64,000 nucleotides of DNA from Streptomyces sp. CC228A (GTDB taxonomy: Bacteria; Actinomycetota; Actinomycetes; Streptomycetales; Streptomycetaceae), in NCBI RefSeq assembly GCF_021390935.1, contig NZ_JAJPUI010000001.1:744001-808000 (forward strand). Reading direction: 5' to 3'. Made by a program: the position numbers and the translations under genes. Below, in pieces: positions 54,577 through 64,000 of the stretch (position 1 is the first letter of the stretch; every line of letters begins with the position of its first letter). The notes under the pieces are model-generated. The model was not told the DNA's origin, did not search any database, and saw only the letters and a program-made list of their open reading frames with translations.

Positions 54577-55545
54577 GTGGAACACCGACCCCAGGCCCGT
54601 ACCCAGGCACCGGCCCGGCCCGGCGCCCTGCCGCCCGCGGGCGGCGGCGCACGTGCCCGCAGGCCCGTCGCCACCGCCGTCCTCGCCTTCCTCGCCGCGC
54701 TCGCGGGACTCCTCCTGCCGGCCGCCGCCCCCGCCGCCGCGGCCCCTTCCGCGGCCGCGGCACGGCCGGACTTCCGGCTGCCGTTCCCGTGCGGACAGAC
54801 CTGGCAGCTCCAGACGTACCGGGGCCATGCGCCCGACGACAAGAAACTCGACATGTACCGGGTCGGCGGCGCCACCCTGGGAGCCACTGTGGTGGCGTCG
54901 GCGGCCGGCACGGTCACCGAGTTCTTCGAGCCCGGCGGCCTGGAGATCAACCACGGCGGCGGCTGGTTCACCGTCTACCTGCACATGGACCGCATCGACG
55001 TGCGCCTCGGCCAGCGGGTCGCCTCCGGCGCGCCCCTGGGCCGCCTCGGCCTGAAGGGCACGACCGCCGCCCACCTCCACTACGAGCAGTTGTACGACCG
55101 CAACGGCGACAACGACGGTGAGACGGACGAGATGGTGCACCCGGTCATCCAGGGCACCGAGTACCGGCTCTCGCCTGACAGCGCCTTCCCCCGCGTCACC
55201 AGCACCAACGCCTGCGGAGGCGGCGGGAACCCGGCTCCGGGGAAGTACTGGGTGGACACCTTCGCCGACGCGACGGGCTACGCGTCCGCCGACTGCGTGG
55301 GCGACTCCCGCCCCGAGTGCGCCCCGCAGGGCACCCTGCTGAAGGGCACCCACTACGTGCTGTGCAAGAAGTGGGGCGACGAGGTCCGGGTCGGCTCCGA
55401 CCACAACCACTGGTGGCTGCTGACCGACCTCGACCGGGTCGCCCCGGGCGGCAAGGGCCGGGCGTACGTCTCCGCGTACTACCTCAAGCGGTGGGGCGAC
55501 GACGAGGCGAAGGACAACGACGGCCGCGACATCCCGCTCTGCTGA
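54577..55545 (+). CDS. M23 family metallopeptidase
   Basis: 322 residues from GTG 54577, after GGGAGCGA. A long Pro/Ala leader plus membrane-type signal (VATAVLAFLAALAGLLLPAA), then a peptidase domain with PFPCGQTWQLQTYRGHAPDD, KKLDMYRVGG and AHLHYEQLYDRNGDNDGE. After TSTNACGGGG comes a C-terminal ~95-residue domain (YWVDTFADATGYASADCVGD, VLCKKWGDEVRVG, VSAYYLKRWG) like SH3-type binding modules. Zinc ligands partly deviate: Asp in DMYR and His in HLH are clear, the first His is in RGHAPDD. Likely wall hydrolase or a binding derivative. Confidence 0.82.
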   Translation: MEHRPQARTQAPARPGALPPAGGGARARRPVATAVLAFLAALAGLLLPAAAPAAAAPSAAAARPDFRLPFPCGQTWQLQTYRGHAPDDKKLDMYRVGGATLGATVVASAAGTVTEFFEPGGLEINHGGGWFTVYLHMDRIDVRLGQRVASGAPLGRLGLKGTTAAHLHYEQLYDRNGDNDGETDEMVHPVIQGTEYRLSPDSAFPRVTSTNACGGGGNPAPGKYWVDTFADATGYASADCVGDSRPECAPQGTLLKGTHYVLCKKWGDEVRVGSDHNHWWLLTDLDRVAPGGKGRAYVSAYYLKRWGDDEAKDNDGRDIPLC

Positions 55546-55562
55546 CGGCCCGCCGGCACGGT

Positions 55563-57122
55563 TCAGCGCCGGGCGGTCGCGGCGCGCGTGTCCGGCGGGC
55601 AGTCCGGGACGGCGGGCCGGTCCTTGGTCCGCACGGCGGCAGCCACGCTTCGCCCCCGCCGGCCGGGAGCCGCACCCGGTACCAGGCCACCGAGCGGGCC
55701 CCCGCCTCGTCGGTGATCGACTCCCCCTGCGGGAACCGGCACGACGCGGCCAGCACGTCCCCGTGCCACACGCGGGTCGGCACGACGTTGTCGAGCGTGT
55801 ACGCCTTCGCCGGGTCGATGGCCAGGCCGAGGCTGCACAGGCGGTCCCGGTCGGTGCGGCCCCGGCAGTGCGCCTCGGCGTTGTACACCCGTACGGAAGC
55901 GGGCGCGGCGGACGGCGGGGCGGCCGGGGCGCCGCCGCCACCCCGCTCCGAGGCCCCGTCCTGGCCGTACGCGAGCCAGCCGCCCAGGGCGCCGCACACC
56001 GCGAAGGCCCCCGCGCCGCCGCCGCGAGCGCCCGCCGCCGGGAGCGCGCCGCGGGGCGGGGGCGGCGCGCCTCCTCCGCCCGGATGCGGGCCAGCAGCGC
56101 GTCGGCCGGGTGCGCCCGGCGCGCTTCGTGCGTCGGGGCGAGGCAGTCGGCGGCCAGCTCCCGCCAGAACGGCGGCACGGCCGGGTCGAGCCGCAGGGCG
56201 GCCCGGCCTTCGGCGTACTCCTGCACGGCCGCCGCCCGCGCCGCGGGCGTCGCGCCGGGGAAGGGCGAGGCCCCGCCGGTGAACACCTGGTGCACCAGGA
56301 TGCCGAAGGCCCACACGTCCGCGGTCGGCCGCACCCGGATGCCGCGTTCGGCGAGCGGCGCCCGCCACCGCTCCGGCGGCAGGCAGTCGGGCGTGCCGAC
56401 CGGCGCGGTGTAGCCGTGGGTGCCGTCCAGCTCCACCGCGAGGCCGAAGTCGGACAGCCGTGCCGAACCGCCGCGGGTGATGAGGACGTTGCCGGGCTTG
56501 AGGTCGCCGTGCACCCAGCCCATGGAGTGCAGCTGGGCGAGCCCCTCGCAGACCTCGGCCAGCAGCCGCGCCGCCTCCTCCTCCGTCCGCTCGTGCGGCA
56601 GGACCTCGGCGAGGCTGGCCGCCTCCCGCTCCATGACCAGCACCACGGCGCCGTCGAGCTCGGGGCGTCCGGGGTCGTGGACGACGACGGAGTCCAGCAT
56701 CCGCACCAGCCTCGGGTGGCGCACCAGCCGCCCCAGCTCGGCCTCGCGGCGCGCGCTGTCCACCAGGTCCCGCGCCTGGCGGGGCGCGAGTCCGGCCGTC
56801 GGGAGGAACTTCAGCGCGACCTCGTCCCGCCCGCCGTCCGACGGCTGCTCCGGCCCGCCCCGCGCCACCCCGTCGGGCGCGCGCGGGGCCGTCCTGCCGG
56901 GTCGGCCCCGTGCCGCCGTGCCCGGCCCGTCCGTCCGCCGGCCGGCCGCCCCGCCGCCGCCCCGCCGTCCGGCACGTCCGCCGGTGCGCGGCCCCCGGCG
57001 GGGTCGACGGCCCGTGCCGCGTACACCGTGCCCCAACCGCCCTGGCCCAGGAGTTCCGTGACCTCCCAGCCGGCCACGCGGTAGCCGCGCGGGACCGCCC
57101 CCGCCGGGCCGCCCGGCGTCAT
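55563..57122 (-). CDS. membrane Ser/Thr protein kinase, HGD type (three frameshifts)
   Basis: Start ATG 57122, overlapping the FHA gene stop. The glycine loop ELLGQGGWGTVYAARA is in frame one. After a Gly/Ala-rich stretch (indel between about 56880 and 57000) frame two gives VALKFLPTAG, the catalytic loop HGDLKPGNVLI (His-Gly-Asp instead of His-Arg-Asp), DFGLA and TPDCLPPERWRA. A second indel near 56040 leads to the membrane helix (GAGAFAVCGALGGWLAYG) and an extracellular domain VRVYNAEAHCRGRTDRDR; a third near 55640 gives the end AVPDCPPDTRAATARR. It may phosphorylate the adjoining FHA-like protein or wall enzymes. The Gly for Arg change makes it a non-RD kinase, so activation-loop control may differ. 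Confidence 0.8.
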
Positions 57123-57916
57123 CCCGCCACCCCCGGCAGGAGGTGCCCCCGGTGGCGGGCGGGCAGCAGCGGCAGGTGGTCCTCCCGCACCAGGCCGAAG
57201 CGCAGCGCCACCCCTGCCACGGCCTCCCGCTTCCCGGTGCGGCGTGCCGCCGCGTCCGGGAGGCGGACCCGCAGCTTCTCCTCGGCGAGGTAGTCCAGGT
57301 GGGCGGTGACCGCGCGGGCGGTCAGGCCGCCGTGCACCGGATGGTCCCTGAGCCGCTCCACGATCTGCGGGGTGGTCGGCACGGCGACCGAGGACTCGTC
57401 CCGCAGCCGCGGTTCGCACAGGGCGACGAGCACCAGGAAGTAGGCCGCCGTCTCGTCCAGCGAGTACGCGGTGAGCGTCCGCGTGCCCGGGCCGCCGCCC
57501 CCCGGGCCGCCCGCGTCGAGGTACACGTGGTCGGGGGCGAACACCTGGAAGGCCACCGCGGGTCCGCGGGCGGGCAGCACCACCCGCGCGAACTCGAACG
57601 GGATCGGCGCGCCCACGCGCCGCGGCGGCACCCGCAGGTACTCCCCGGCGCCCTCCGGGTTCTCGACGAGGTAGCCGTGGGTGGTGCTGTGGTTGGTGAG
57701 TTGCCAGTGGTCGTCGGTCGCCCGGATCTCCCCGGCGAGCCGCGACACGGCCGGGTCGTCGAACCGCAGGTCCACCCCGTCGCCGTCCCCCGTGCACCCG
57801 CCGCGGCCGAACCGGGCCACCTGCCCCGGCCCCAGCCGCAGCGTCACGTTCCCGCCCCCCGCGCCCGGGTGCCCTGCGCCTCCCCCGGACGGTACGTGGA
57901 TCACCACGCCGCTCAT
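57119..57916 (-). CDS. FHA-like domain protein
   Basis: 265 residues from ATG 57916. The N-terminal ~110 residues look like a forkhead-associated phosphothreonine-binding domain: GPGQVARFGRGG, DPAVSRLAGEIRA and LTNHSTTHGYLVENPEGAG. The His of the usual SxxH motif is missing (SRLAGE), which might weaken phosphopeptide binding. The C-terminus has a winged-helix-like region (TPQIVERLRDHPVHGGLTAR, VTAHLDYLAEEKLRVRLP). Overlap with the kinase gene by 4 bp indicates co-expression; a kinase-FHA partnership is the obvious inference. Confidence 0.78.
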   Translation of the reverse strand: MSGVVIHVPSGGGAGHPGAGGGNVTLRLGPGQVARFGRGGCTGDGDGVDLRFDDPAVSRLAGEIRATDDHWQLTNHSTTHGYLVENPEGAGEYLRVPPRRVGAPIPFEFARVVLPARGPAVAFQVFAPDHVYLDAGGPGGGGPGTRTLTAYSLDETAAYFLVLVALCEPRLRDESSVAVPTTPQIVERLRDHPVHGGLTARAVTAHLDYLAEEKLRVRLPDAAARRTGKREAVAGVALRFGLVREDHLPLLPARHRGHLLPGVAG

Positions 57917-57989
57917 GTGTCCTCCGTCTCTTTCGGGACGCGCGCGGAGGTGGTCAGCCCGGCGCCGCGTCGTACGCCCCCACCTCATA

Positions 57990-58838
<849 letters not shown>

Positions 58839-59041
58839 CTAGGCGCCCGGCCCGGCCCGGCCCGCCAGGCCGGGCGGCGTGCCGCGCCCGCACCCCGCCC
58901 GCACCACCCGACCGGTGCAGCCCCATTCGGTTCCCCCGGGCGCGTGACCCCGGCCGCGGCTTGCCCGTTGAACCGGCATGAGGCGTGCCGGGACCGGCCC
59001 GGCGCGCCACCGCACGCACCAACGAGTCCGAGGAGCCACCC

Positions 59042-59851
59042 GTGCCGCGCATGCTCGACGTCAGCGAGGACGTACGCGCCGAGATCGGTGACGAAGAAGC
59101 CGACCGGCTGCTCGCCGGCGAGAACGCCCCGGGCAGCTACGACTGCACTTCCTGCCGCACCCCGGGCGACTCCGAGCAGGAACGCACCAGCACCGTGCTG
59201 TTCGTCGGCGAGGAGACCGCCGTCCTCGCCTTCGCCCACGCCACCTGCATCCCCTCCCAGGTCGTCCGGGTCTCCGAGGAGCAGCTGCAGGGGGCGGTCC
59301 GCTCCATCACCGGCGACGCGCAGCCGCCGGCGCCCGCCGGCGCCCCCGCCCCGGCGCAGTTCCCCGACGGCGCCGAGCAGGCGGTCCTCGGGGTGACCAG
59401 CGGCCTGGTGCTCCTCGACGGCGAGCTGCACCCGGCGCTCGTCGTGGAGCCGACCGTGCCGATCGCCCGCCCGGGCTCCGCGGGGACGGGTGACGAGTTC
59501 CTGCCGCTCCTGATCGAGCAGGGCTTCGTGCCGGTGTCCGACCTGAACCAGAAGCCGGCCGGGCTCGCCGGCTGGTCGGTGCTGCTGGCCATGGGGCAGC
59601 TCCACGCGATCCTCCAGCCCGGCAGCGCCGGGGGGAGCCCGGTCGCGTGGTGGCAGGCGCACCAGCCGCTCCAGGTCACCGAGGGCTGGCGGGCCGCGGC
59701 GAACAAGTCGCACACGGTCCTGGTGTTCGCGGCGCCCGTGGGCTCCATCGGCCAGCAGCCGCGTGAGGACCTGCTGCGCGACGCGCTGGAGAAGGCCGCC
59801 GCCAACGGACGGCTGGTCGCCGCGGCCATGCCGCTGGCCGGAACCTCCTGA
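59042..59851 (+). CDS. hypothetical protein
   Basis: 269 residues from GTG 59042 with GAGGAG seven bases upstream. Cytosolic, no signal peptide. MLDVSEDVRAEIGDEEADRL at the start, then SYDCTSCRTPGDSEQ with a Cys pair and HATCIPSQV; the rest is a two-part alpha/beta region (EQAVLGVTSGLVLLDGELHP, VGSIGQQPREDLLRDALEKA). Conserved in streptomycetes next to der, as far as I recall, but no function is known. It ends in TGATG with the next gene, so they are translated together. Confidence 0.8.
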   Translation: MPRMLDVSEDVRAEIGDEEADRLLAGENAPGSYDCTSCRTPGDSEQERTSTVLFVGEETAVLAFAHATCIPSQVVRVSEEQLQGAVRSITGDAQPPAPAGAPAPAQFPDGAEQAVLGVTSGLVLLDGELHPALVVEPTVPIARPGSAGTGDEFLPLLIEQGFVPVSDLNQKPAGLAGWSVLLAMGQLHAILQPGSAGGSPVAWWQAHQPLQVTEGWRAAANKSHTVLVFAAPVGSIGQQPREDLLRDALEKAAANGRLVAAAMPLAGTS

Positions 59852-60363
59852 TGGACGGGCTGCGCCCCGCCATACGGCCCGCCGTCGCCCCGGCCGGGGC
59901 CCCGTACACGGCGTACGGGGCCCCGTCCGGGGCGTACGGATCCGTGTACGGATCCCCCCACGGGTCCCCGTCCGGATCGCCGTACGGATCCCCGTGCGAG
60001 CCGCATCCGACGGGGACCGGGGTCGTTGGCACCTACGTGCAGCACTCATACGAGCCGTCCCGCCAGCCGTACCAGCACATTCCGGCCATGCGCCCGGCGG
60101 CGCAGCCGGGGTCCGGCGCGCCGAGCGGCTCCCCGGGGTTCTCGGCGACGCCGATCTACGACGCGCTGTACTCCGAGTACCGCCGGTCCTTCCGGGCGCT
60201 GCCGGGCGACCGCAGCGACGAGGAGGACCTGCGCTTCCGGGGCTTCGCCTCGCTGGTGCCGCGCCACAGCGGCACCTCGGGGCTCCCCCCGTACGGGCAC
60301 GGGCATCCCGCCCCGTACGGCGGCTACGCGGCGCTGCCGCCGGCACCGCGCAGAGGGCTGTGA
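59851..60363 (+). CDS. hypothetical Gly/Ser/Tyr/Pro-rich protein
   Basis: 170 residues, starting in the stop of the previous gene (TGATG). The N-terminal half is repetitive GSPYGSP/GAPYTAYGAPSGAY sequence encoded by GTACGG-ATCCCC repeats (59905-60000). The C-terminal half is more conserved: ATPIYDALYSEYRRSFRALPG, DRSDEEDLRFRGFASLVPRH. No family recognised. Likely works with the preceding protein. Confidence 0.75.
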   Translation: MDGLRPAIRPAVAPAGAPYTAYGAPSGAYGSVYGSPHGSPSGSPYGSPCEPHPTGTGVVGTYVQHSYEPSRQPYQHIPAMRPAAQPGSGAPSGSPGFSATPIYDALYSEYRRSFRALPGDRSDEEDLRFRGFASLVPRHSGTSGLPPYGHGHPAPYGGYAALPPAPRRGL

Positions 60364-60364
60364 C

Positions 60365-60410
60365 GCGGAAGGGGCCGGGGTGAGGACCTCCTCACCCCGG
60401 CCCCTTCCGC
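60365..60410. terminator. bidirectional terminator
   Basis: A perfect 21-bp stem (60365-60385 and 60390-60410) with an ACCT loop separates the convergent stops at 60363 and 60426. The left arm begins GCGGAAGGGGCCGGGG. Confidence 0.88.
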
Positions 60411-60425
60411 ATGGGCCGCGGACCC

Positions 60426-61874
60426 CTACTTCTTCTTGCCGCGCTTCTCGCGGACGCGCACCGAGATGTGGATCGGGGTGCCTTCGAAGCCGAACTCCTC
60501 GCGCAGCCGCCGCTCCACGAACCGGCGGTAGCCGTGCTCCAGGAAGCCGGACGAGAACAGCACGAACCGGGGCGGCTTGGTGCCGGCCTGCGTGCCGAAC
60601 AGGATGCGCGGCTGCTTGCCGCCGCGGATCGGGTGCGGGTGGGCGGAGACCAGCTCGCCGAGGAAGGCGTTCAGGCGCCCGGTCGGGACCCGGGTCTCCC
60701 AGCCCGCGAGGGCGGTCTCGATCGCCGGGACGAGCTTGTCCAGGTGGCGGCCGGTGCGGGCGGAGACGTTCACCCGGGGCGCCCAGGCGACCTGCTGCAT
60801 CTCCGTCTCGATCTCGCGCTCCAGGTAGTAGCGGCGCTCCTCGTCGATGTCGTCCCACTTGTTGTACGCGATGACCAGGGCGCGCCCGGCCTCGACGGCC
60901 ATGGTGATGATGCGCTGGTCCTGGACGCTGATCGACTCGGACGTGTCGATGAGGACGACGGCGACCTCGGCCTTCTCGACGGCGGCCGCCGTCCGCAGCG
61001 AGGCGTAGTAGTCGGCGCCCTCCTGGAGGTGGACGCGCTTGCGGATGCCGGCCGTGTCGACGAACTTCCACGTGGTGCCGCCGAGTTCGATGAGCTCGTC
61101 GACGGGGTCGCGGGTGGTGCCGGCGAGCTCGTTGACGACGACGCGCTCCTCGCCGGCGAGCTTGTTCAGCAGCGACGACTTGCCGACGTTGGGCCGGCCG
61201 ATCAGCGCGATGCGGCGCGGGCCGCCGGGCGCCGAGCCGAAGGTCTGGGCGGGCGCCTCCGGCAGGGCCTTCAGCACCTCGTCGAGCAGGTCGCCGGTAC
61301 CGCGGCCGTGCAGGGCGGACACGGGGAACGGCTCGCCGAGGCCCAGGGACCACAGCATGGCGGCGTCGGCCTCGCCCGACGGGCCGTCCACCTTGTTGGC
61401 CGCGAGGACGACGGGCTTCCCGGCGCGGCGGAGCAGCTTGACGACCGCCTCGTCGGTGTCGGTGGGGCCGACGGTCGCGTCGACGACGAAGACGACCGCG
61501 TCGGCGGCCTCGATGGCGTACTCGGCCTGGGCGGCGACGGAGGCGTCGATGCCCAGGACGTCCTGCTCCCAGCCGCCGGTGTCGACGACCTTGAAGCGGC
61601 GCCCGGCCCACTCGGCCTCGTACGTGACGCGGTCGCGGGTGACGCCGGGGCGGTCCTCGACGACCGCCTCGCGGCGGCCGATGATGCGGTTCACCAGGGT
61701 CGACTTGCCGACGTTCGGGCGGCCGACGACGGCGAGGACGGGGAGCGGGCCGTGGCCGGCCTCCTCGATCGCGCCCTCGACCTCCTCGATGTCGAAGCCC
61801 TCTTCGGCGGCGAGCTCCATGAACTCCGTGTACTCGGCGTCGCCAAGTGCCCCGTGGTCGTGCTGGTCGTTCAT
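60426..61874 (-). CDS. der: ribosome-assembly GTPase Der (EngA)
   Basis: Double-GTPase for large-subunit maturation. 482 residues with a ~55-residue acidic N-terminal extension ([20 protein letters not shown]) typical of actinobacteria. G1 occurs twice ([11 protein letters not shown] and [11 protein letters not shown]), G3 in [11 protein letters not shown] and [12 protein letters not shown]4 in LAANKVDGP and IAYNKWDDI, and a KH domain ends [10 protein letters not shown]. Downstream of plsC in a cmk-plsC-der order. Intact. Confidence 0.97.
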   Translation of the reverse strand: MNDQHDHGALGDAEYTEFMELAAEEGFDIEEVEGAIEEAGHGPLPVLAVVGRPNVGKSTLVNRIIGRREAVVEDRPGVTRDRVTYEAEWAGRRFKVVDTGGWEQDVLGIDASVAAQAEYAIEAADAVVFVVDATVGPTDTDEAVVKLLRRAGKPVVLAANKVDGPSGEADAAMLWSLGLGEPFPVSALHGRGTGDLLDEVLKALPEAPAQTFGSAPGGPRRIALIGRPNVGKSSLLNKLAGEERVVVNELAGTTRDPVDELIELGGTTWKFVDTAGIRKRVHLQEGADYYASLRTAAAVEKAEVAVVLIDTSESISVQDQRIITMAVEAGRALVIAYNKWDDIDEERRYYLEREIETEMQQVAWAPRVNVSARTGRHLDKLVPAIETALAGWETRVPTGRLNAFLGELVSAHPHPIRGGKQPRILFGTQAGTKPPRFVLFSSGFLEHGYRRFVERRLREEFGFEGTPIHISVRVREKRGKKK

Positions 61875-61947
61875 GAAGTCCGTTCCTCGTGCGTTCGTGG
61901 TGGTCGGTGGGCCCCCGTGCGGGCGGGCCCACTACTGTGAGTGTCGC

Positions 61948-62592
61948 TCAGCGCCCGGTGAGGCGCCTGGCGTTTTCCAGATGGGCGGCGAGCCGCTCCT
62001 GGATGCGTACGGTGGCCTCGTCGAGCGCCTTGCGGGTGCGCCGGCCGCTTCCGTCGGCGGCCTGGAAGGCGTCGCCGAAGACGACGTCGACCCGGCCGCG
62101 CAGCGGCGGCAGCGCCTTGACCAGCCGTCCCTGCCGTTCGCTGCTCCCCAGGACGGCCACGGGGACGATCGGCGCCCCGGACCGTACGGCGAAGTAGGCG
62201 AGGCCCGCGCGGAGCGAGGCGAAGTCGCCCTCTCCCCGGGTGCCCTCGGGGAAGATCCCGAGGGCGCCTCCTGCCGCCAGGACGTCGAGGGCGCCGGTGA
62301 TCGCGGTGCGGTCGGCCGCGGAGCGGTCCACCTTGATCTGGCCGATGCCCTCCAGGAACCGGCCGAGCGGTCCGACGAACGCCTCCTGCTTGATCAGGAA
62401 GTGCACGGGGCGCGGCGCGGTGCCCATCAGCATGGGGCCGTCGAGGTTGTGGGCGTGGTTGACGGCGAAGATGACGGGGCCGGCGGCCGGGACGCGCCAG
62501 GCCCCCAGGACGCGCGGCTTCCACAGGCCGTACATCAGGCCGATGCCGATGCGCCGTCCGGTGGCGGCCCCCTTCGCGGACGGCGGGGTCAC
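61948..62592 (-). CDS. plsC: 1-acyl-sn-glycerol-3-phosphate acyltransferase family protein (PlsC)
   Basis: 214 residues from GTG 62592, overlapping the cmk stop (GTGA). PlsC motifs: H-x4-D in FAVNHAHNLDGPML, KQEAFVGPLGRFLEG, and FPEGTRGEGDFASLRAGLAY. Transfers an acyl chain to lysophosphatidate or a related acceptor for phospholipid synthesis. The lysophospholipid class cannot be told from sequence. The longer open frame to 62634 was rejected because it lacks a start signal. Confidence 0.9.
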   Translation of the reverse strand: MTPPSAKGAATGRRIGIGLMYGLWKPRVLGAWRVPAAGPVIFAVNHAHNLDGPMLMGTAPRPVHFLIKQEAFVGPLGRFLEGIGQIKVDRSAADRTAITGALDVLAAGGALGIFPEGTRGEGDFASLRAGLAYFAVRSGAPIVPVAVLGSSERQGRLVKALPPLRGRVDVVFGDAFQAADGSGRRTRKALDEATVRIQERLAAHLENARRLTGR

Positions 62593-63275
62593 CGGGCGGC
62601 CGTCCGCTTCTCCTCCACGAGGGTGACGACGCACTCGACGACCTGCTGGAGCGTCAGCTCGGTGGTGTCGACCTCGACGGCGTCGCCGGCCTTGGCCAGC
62701 GGGGAGGTCTTGCGGGTGGAGTCGGCGGCGTCCCGCTTGATGAGGGCTTCCTTGGTGGCGGAGACGTCGGCGCCCTTCAGCTCACCGGCGCGGCGGGCGG
62801 CGCGGGCCTCCGGGGAGGCGGTGAGGAAGATCTTCAGGTCGGCGTCGGGGAGGACGGTCGTGCCGATGTCGCGGCCCTCCACGACGATGCCCTGCGGGGC
62901 CGCGGCCGCGATGGAGCGCTGCAGCTCGGTGATCCGGGTGCGGATCTCCGGGACCGCGCTGACCGCGCTGACCTTGGCGGTGACCTCGGGGGTGCGGATC
63001 GGGCCTGAGGCGTCCACGCCGTCGACGGTGATGGTCGGGTGGGACGGGTCGGTGCCGGAGACGATGGCGGGCTTCCCCGCGGCGTCGGCGACGGCGGCCG
63101 GGTCGGCGGTGTCGATCCCGTTGGTGATCATCCACCAGGTGATCGCGCGGTACTGCGCGCCGGTGTCCAGGTAGCTCAGCCCCAGCTTGGCGGCCACGGC
63201 CTTGGAGGTGCTCGACTTGCCCGTGCCGGAGGGGCCATCGATGGCGACGATCACGGATTCCACGGTGTCGGACAC
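62589..63275 (-). CDS. cmk: cytidylate kinase
   Basis: (d)CMP kinase. 228 residues from GTG 63275, after AGGAAGG. P-loop IAIDGPSGTGKSSTSKAV-type sequence VAIDGPSGTGKSSTSK, YLDTGAQYRAITWW for CMP binding, VEGRDIGTTVLPDADLKIFL, then SPEARAARRAGELKG and DAADSTRKTSPLAKAGDAVE. Coupled to plsC. The order tyrA-cmk-plsC-der is typical of streptomycetes. Confidence 0.96.
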   Translation of the reverse strand: MSDTVESVIVAIDGPSGTGKSSTSKAVAAKLGLSYLDTGAQYRAITWWMITNGIDTADPAAVADAAGKPAIVSGTDPSHPTITVDGVDASGPIRTPEVTAKVSAVSAVPEIRTRITELQRSIAAAAPQGIVVEGRDIGTTVLPDADLKIFLTASPEARAARRAGELKGADVSATKEALIKRDAADSTRKTSPLAKAGDAVEVDTTELTLQQVVECVVTLVEEKRTAAR

Positions 63276-63743
63276 CTTCCTGGTGAAGCGGGAGACGGGT
63301 CGGCCGGTTGCCGGGCACCCGCCACAAGGTTACCGAGTGCCCGCACCCCCCTTCCGCCACGGGCCGCCGGGCCCGGCCGCCGCCCGGCGGGCGGGCACGG
63401 CGGGCGGCGTGTGGCGGGCGGCGCGTGGCGGGCGGGCACGGCGGGCGGCGCGTGGCGGGGCACACCCCGCGGCACCACTCGCCCGCGGCACCCTGGCGGT
63501 CCCGGGGCGCACCGGCCGGGGGCGCACCGGCTTGGGGGCGCCGCCTGCGGCCACACCCTCCCGGGCCGCACCGGCCGGGACTGCACCGCTCGGGGCCGCC
63601 CGGCCCTGGCCCGTACCGCCTGCGGCCGCCCAGCTCCGGTTCCCGCTGCCCCGCCCGCACCCGGCCTGGGCCCCGCCGCCGGGTGCGCACCGCCGCCCCG
63701 CCCTGGAACCGCACCGGCCCGCCCCTGCCGGCGTGCCCGCGTT
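63276..63743. other. unusually long cmk-tyrA intergenic region with repeats
   Basis: About 470 bp. GCGGGCGGCGTGTGGCGGGC-type units recur at 63385-63460, and CCGCACCGGCC units at 63510-63590. No gene is supported. In streptomycetes I would expect cmk to follow tyrA closely, so this expansion, like the duplication to its right, looks like local repeat growth. Confidence 0.5.
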
Positions 63744-63791
63744 CCGGCGGGGCCGCGGGCGCGCGGCGGCTCGTACCGGCGGGGCCGCGTC

Positions 63792-63876
63792 CTACTGGCG
63801 CAGGGCCCAGCCCCGCTCCCGCAGGGCCGCGGACAGCGCGGGCGCCGCCGGCGGGGCGACCATGAGCTGCACCACG
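63792..63876 (-). pseudogene. orphan copy of the tyrA C-terminus
   Basis: Reads AGVVQLMVAPPAAPALSA, ALRERGWALRQ, stop at 63794-63792, identical to the terminal codons of the adjacent copy. A ribosome leaving the real gene stops 133 bp earlier at 63925, so this copy is untranslated. Confidence 0.75.
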
Positions 63877-63924
63877 CCGGCGGGGCCGCGGGCGCGCGGC
63901 GGCTCGTACCGGCGGGGCCGCGTC

Positions 63925-64000
63925 CTACTGGCGCAGGGCCCAGCCCCGCTCCCGCAGGGCCGCGGACAGCGCGGGCGCCGCCGGCGGGGCGACCATGAGC
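63925..64000 (-). CDS. tyrA: prephenate dehydrogenase, C-terminal fragment
   Basis: Only the last 25 codons are in the window: LMVAPPAAPALSAALRERGW and ALRQ, then TAG at 63927-63925. The wording matches the ACT-domain end of streptomycete prephenate dehydrogenases, and tyrA normally precedes cmk. Prephenate dehydrogenase makes 4-hydroxyphenylpyruvate for tyrosine. Short, so the call rests on context. Confidence 0.65.
   Translation of the reverse strand, partial: LMVAPPAAPALSAALRERGWALRQ

Larger units (their letters stand above)
63744..64000. repeat. perfect 133-bp tandem duplication covering the 3' end of tyrA
   Basis: The sequence starting CCGGCGGGGCCGCGGGCGCG at 63744 repeats at 63877 with no mismatch over the 124 bp available before the window ends. 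Each copy carries the last 25-28 codons of a tyrA-like frame on the minus strand and ~50 bp beyond the stop. Confidence 0.9.

Overview
The window looks like chromosomal DNA of a Streptomyces or a very close relative. Base composition is extremely GC-rich, codon third positions are almost all G or C, and many genes start at GTG. The gene set is typical of streptomycetes: a streptogrisin-type protease, an SGNH lipase, a secreted lytic polysaccharide monooxygenase, Rpf/LysM protein, I36 and I78 protease inhibitors, a SepF paralogue, a DnaE2/ImuB-like mutasome pair, and a tyrA-cmk-plsC-der block. From memory, the order resembles the S. coelicolor SCO17xx region (hmgA, SGNH lipase, LPMO and lipase, dnaE2, sepF-like, der, cmk). 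I could not check this, so treat it as recalled knowledge. I saw no tRNA, rRNA, CRISPR array, prophage or insertion sequence.

Layout. 1-6.8 kb: partial aldehyde dehydrogenase, DUF3574 protein, a class F sortase with its overlapping cell-wall-anchored substrate, a frameshifted molybdopterin oxidoreductase, and about 0.9 kb of repeat-containing non-coding DNA. 6.8-14.7 kb: hmgA behind a promoter/palindrome, a GntR regulator, an orphan type ISP C-terminal-like protein, a small secreted protein, SecDF and a CoA-transferase. 14.9-27 kb: a membrane Ser/Thr kinase, secreted hydrolases (SGNH lipase, sortable LPMO, alpha/beta lipase, trypsin-like protease), a DUF5925 AAA ATPase, a YtrA-type GntR regulator, a GNAT enzyme and a DUF402 protein. 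27-42 kb: ImuB-like protein and DnaE2 behind a near-consensus LexA box, a membrane protein, streptogrisin, DUF1684, a Cys-rich DUF5685 protein, SepF-like, glutaryl-CoA-dehydrogenase-like enzyme, DHA2 exporter and PAP2 phosphatase. 42-52 kb: I78 inhibitor, glycosyltransferase pair, and a branched-chain-amino-acid-type ABC system whose two permeases and one ATPase are fused into a single 1015-residue polypeptide. 52-59 kb: a cell-wall and signalling cluster (I36 inhibitor, two M23 peptidases, a lipoprotein, Ser/Thr kinase, FHA-like protein, Rpf with LysM). 59-64 kb: two hypothetical proteins, der, plsC, cmk and the 3' end of tyrA inside a perfect 133-bp tandem duplication.

The strongest window-wide signal is technical. 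Twelve otherwise well-conserved genes change reading frame, about two dozen times in total. Every shift is in the direction expected from missing bases, and each one I resolved finely is repaired by one base in or beside a short G or C run. These are much more likely consensus deletions than real pseudogenes, and the affected genes are annotated end to end. On the biological side the best leads are a set of palindromes next to start codons (hmgA, sortase substrate, aldehyde dehydrogenase, acyl-CoA dehydrogenase, I78), the fused Liv transporter with its long repetitive linker and its companion ATPase with Arg in the Walker A motif, the LexA-controlled mutasome operon, and two LAETG/MAETG-type sortable secreted proteins in the same window as a sortase.
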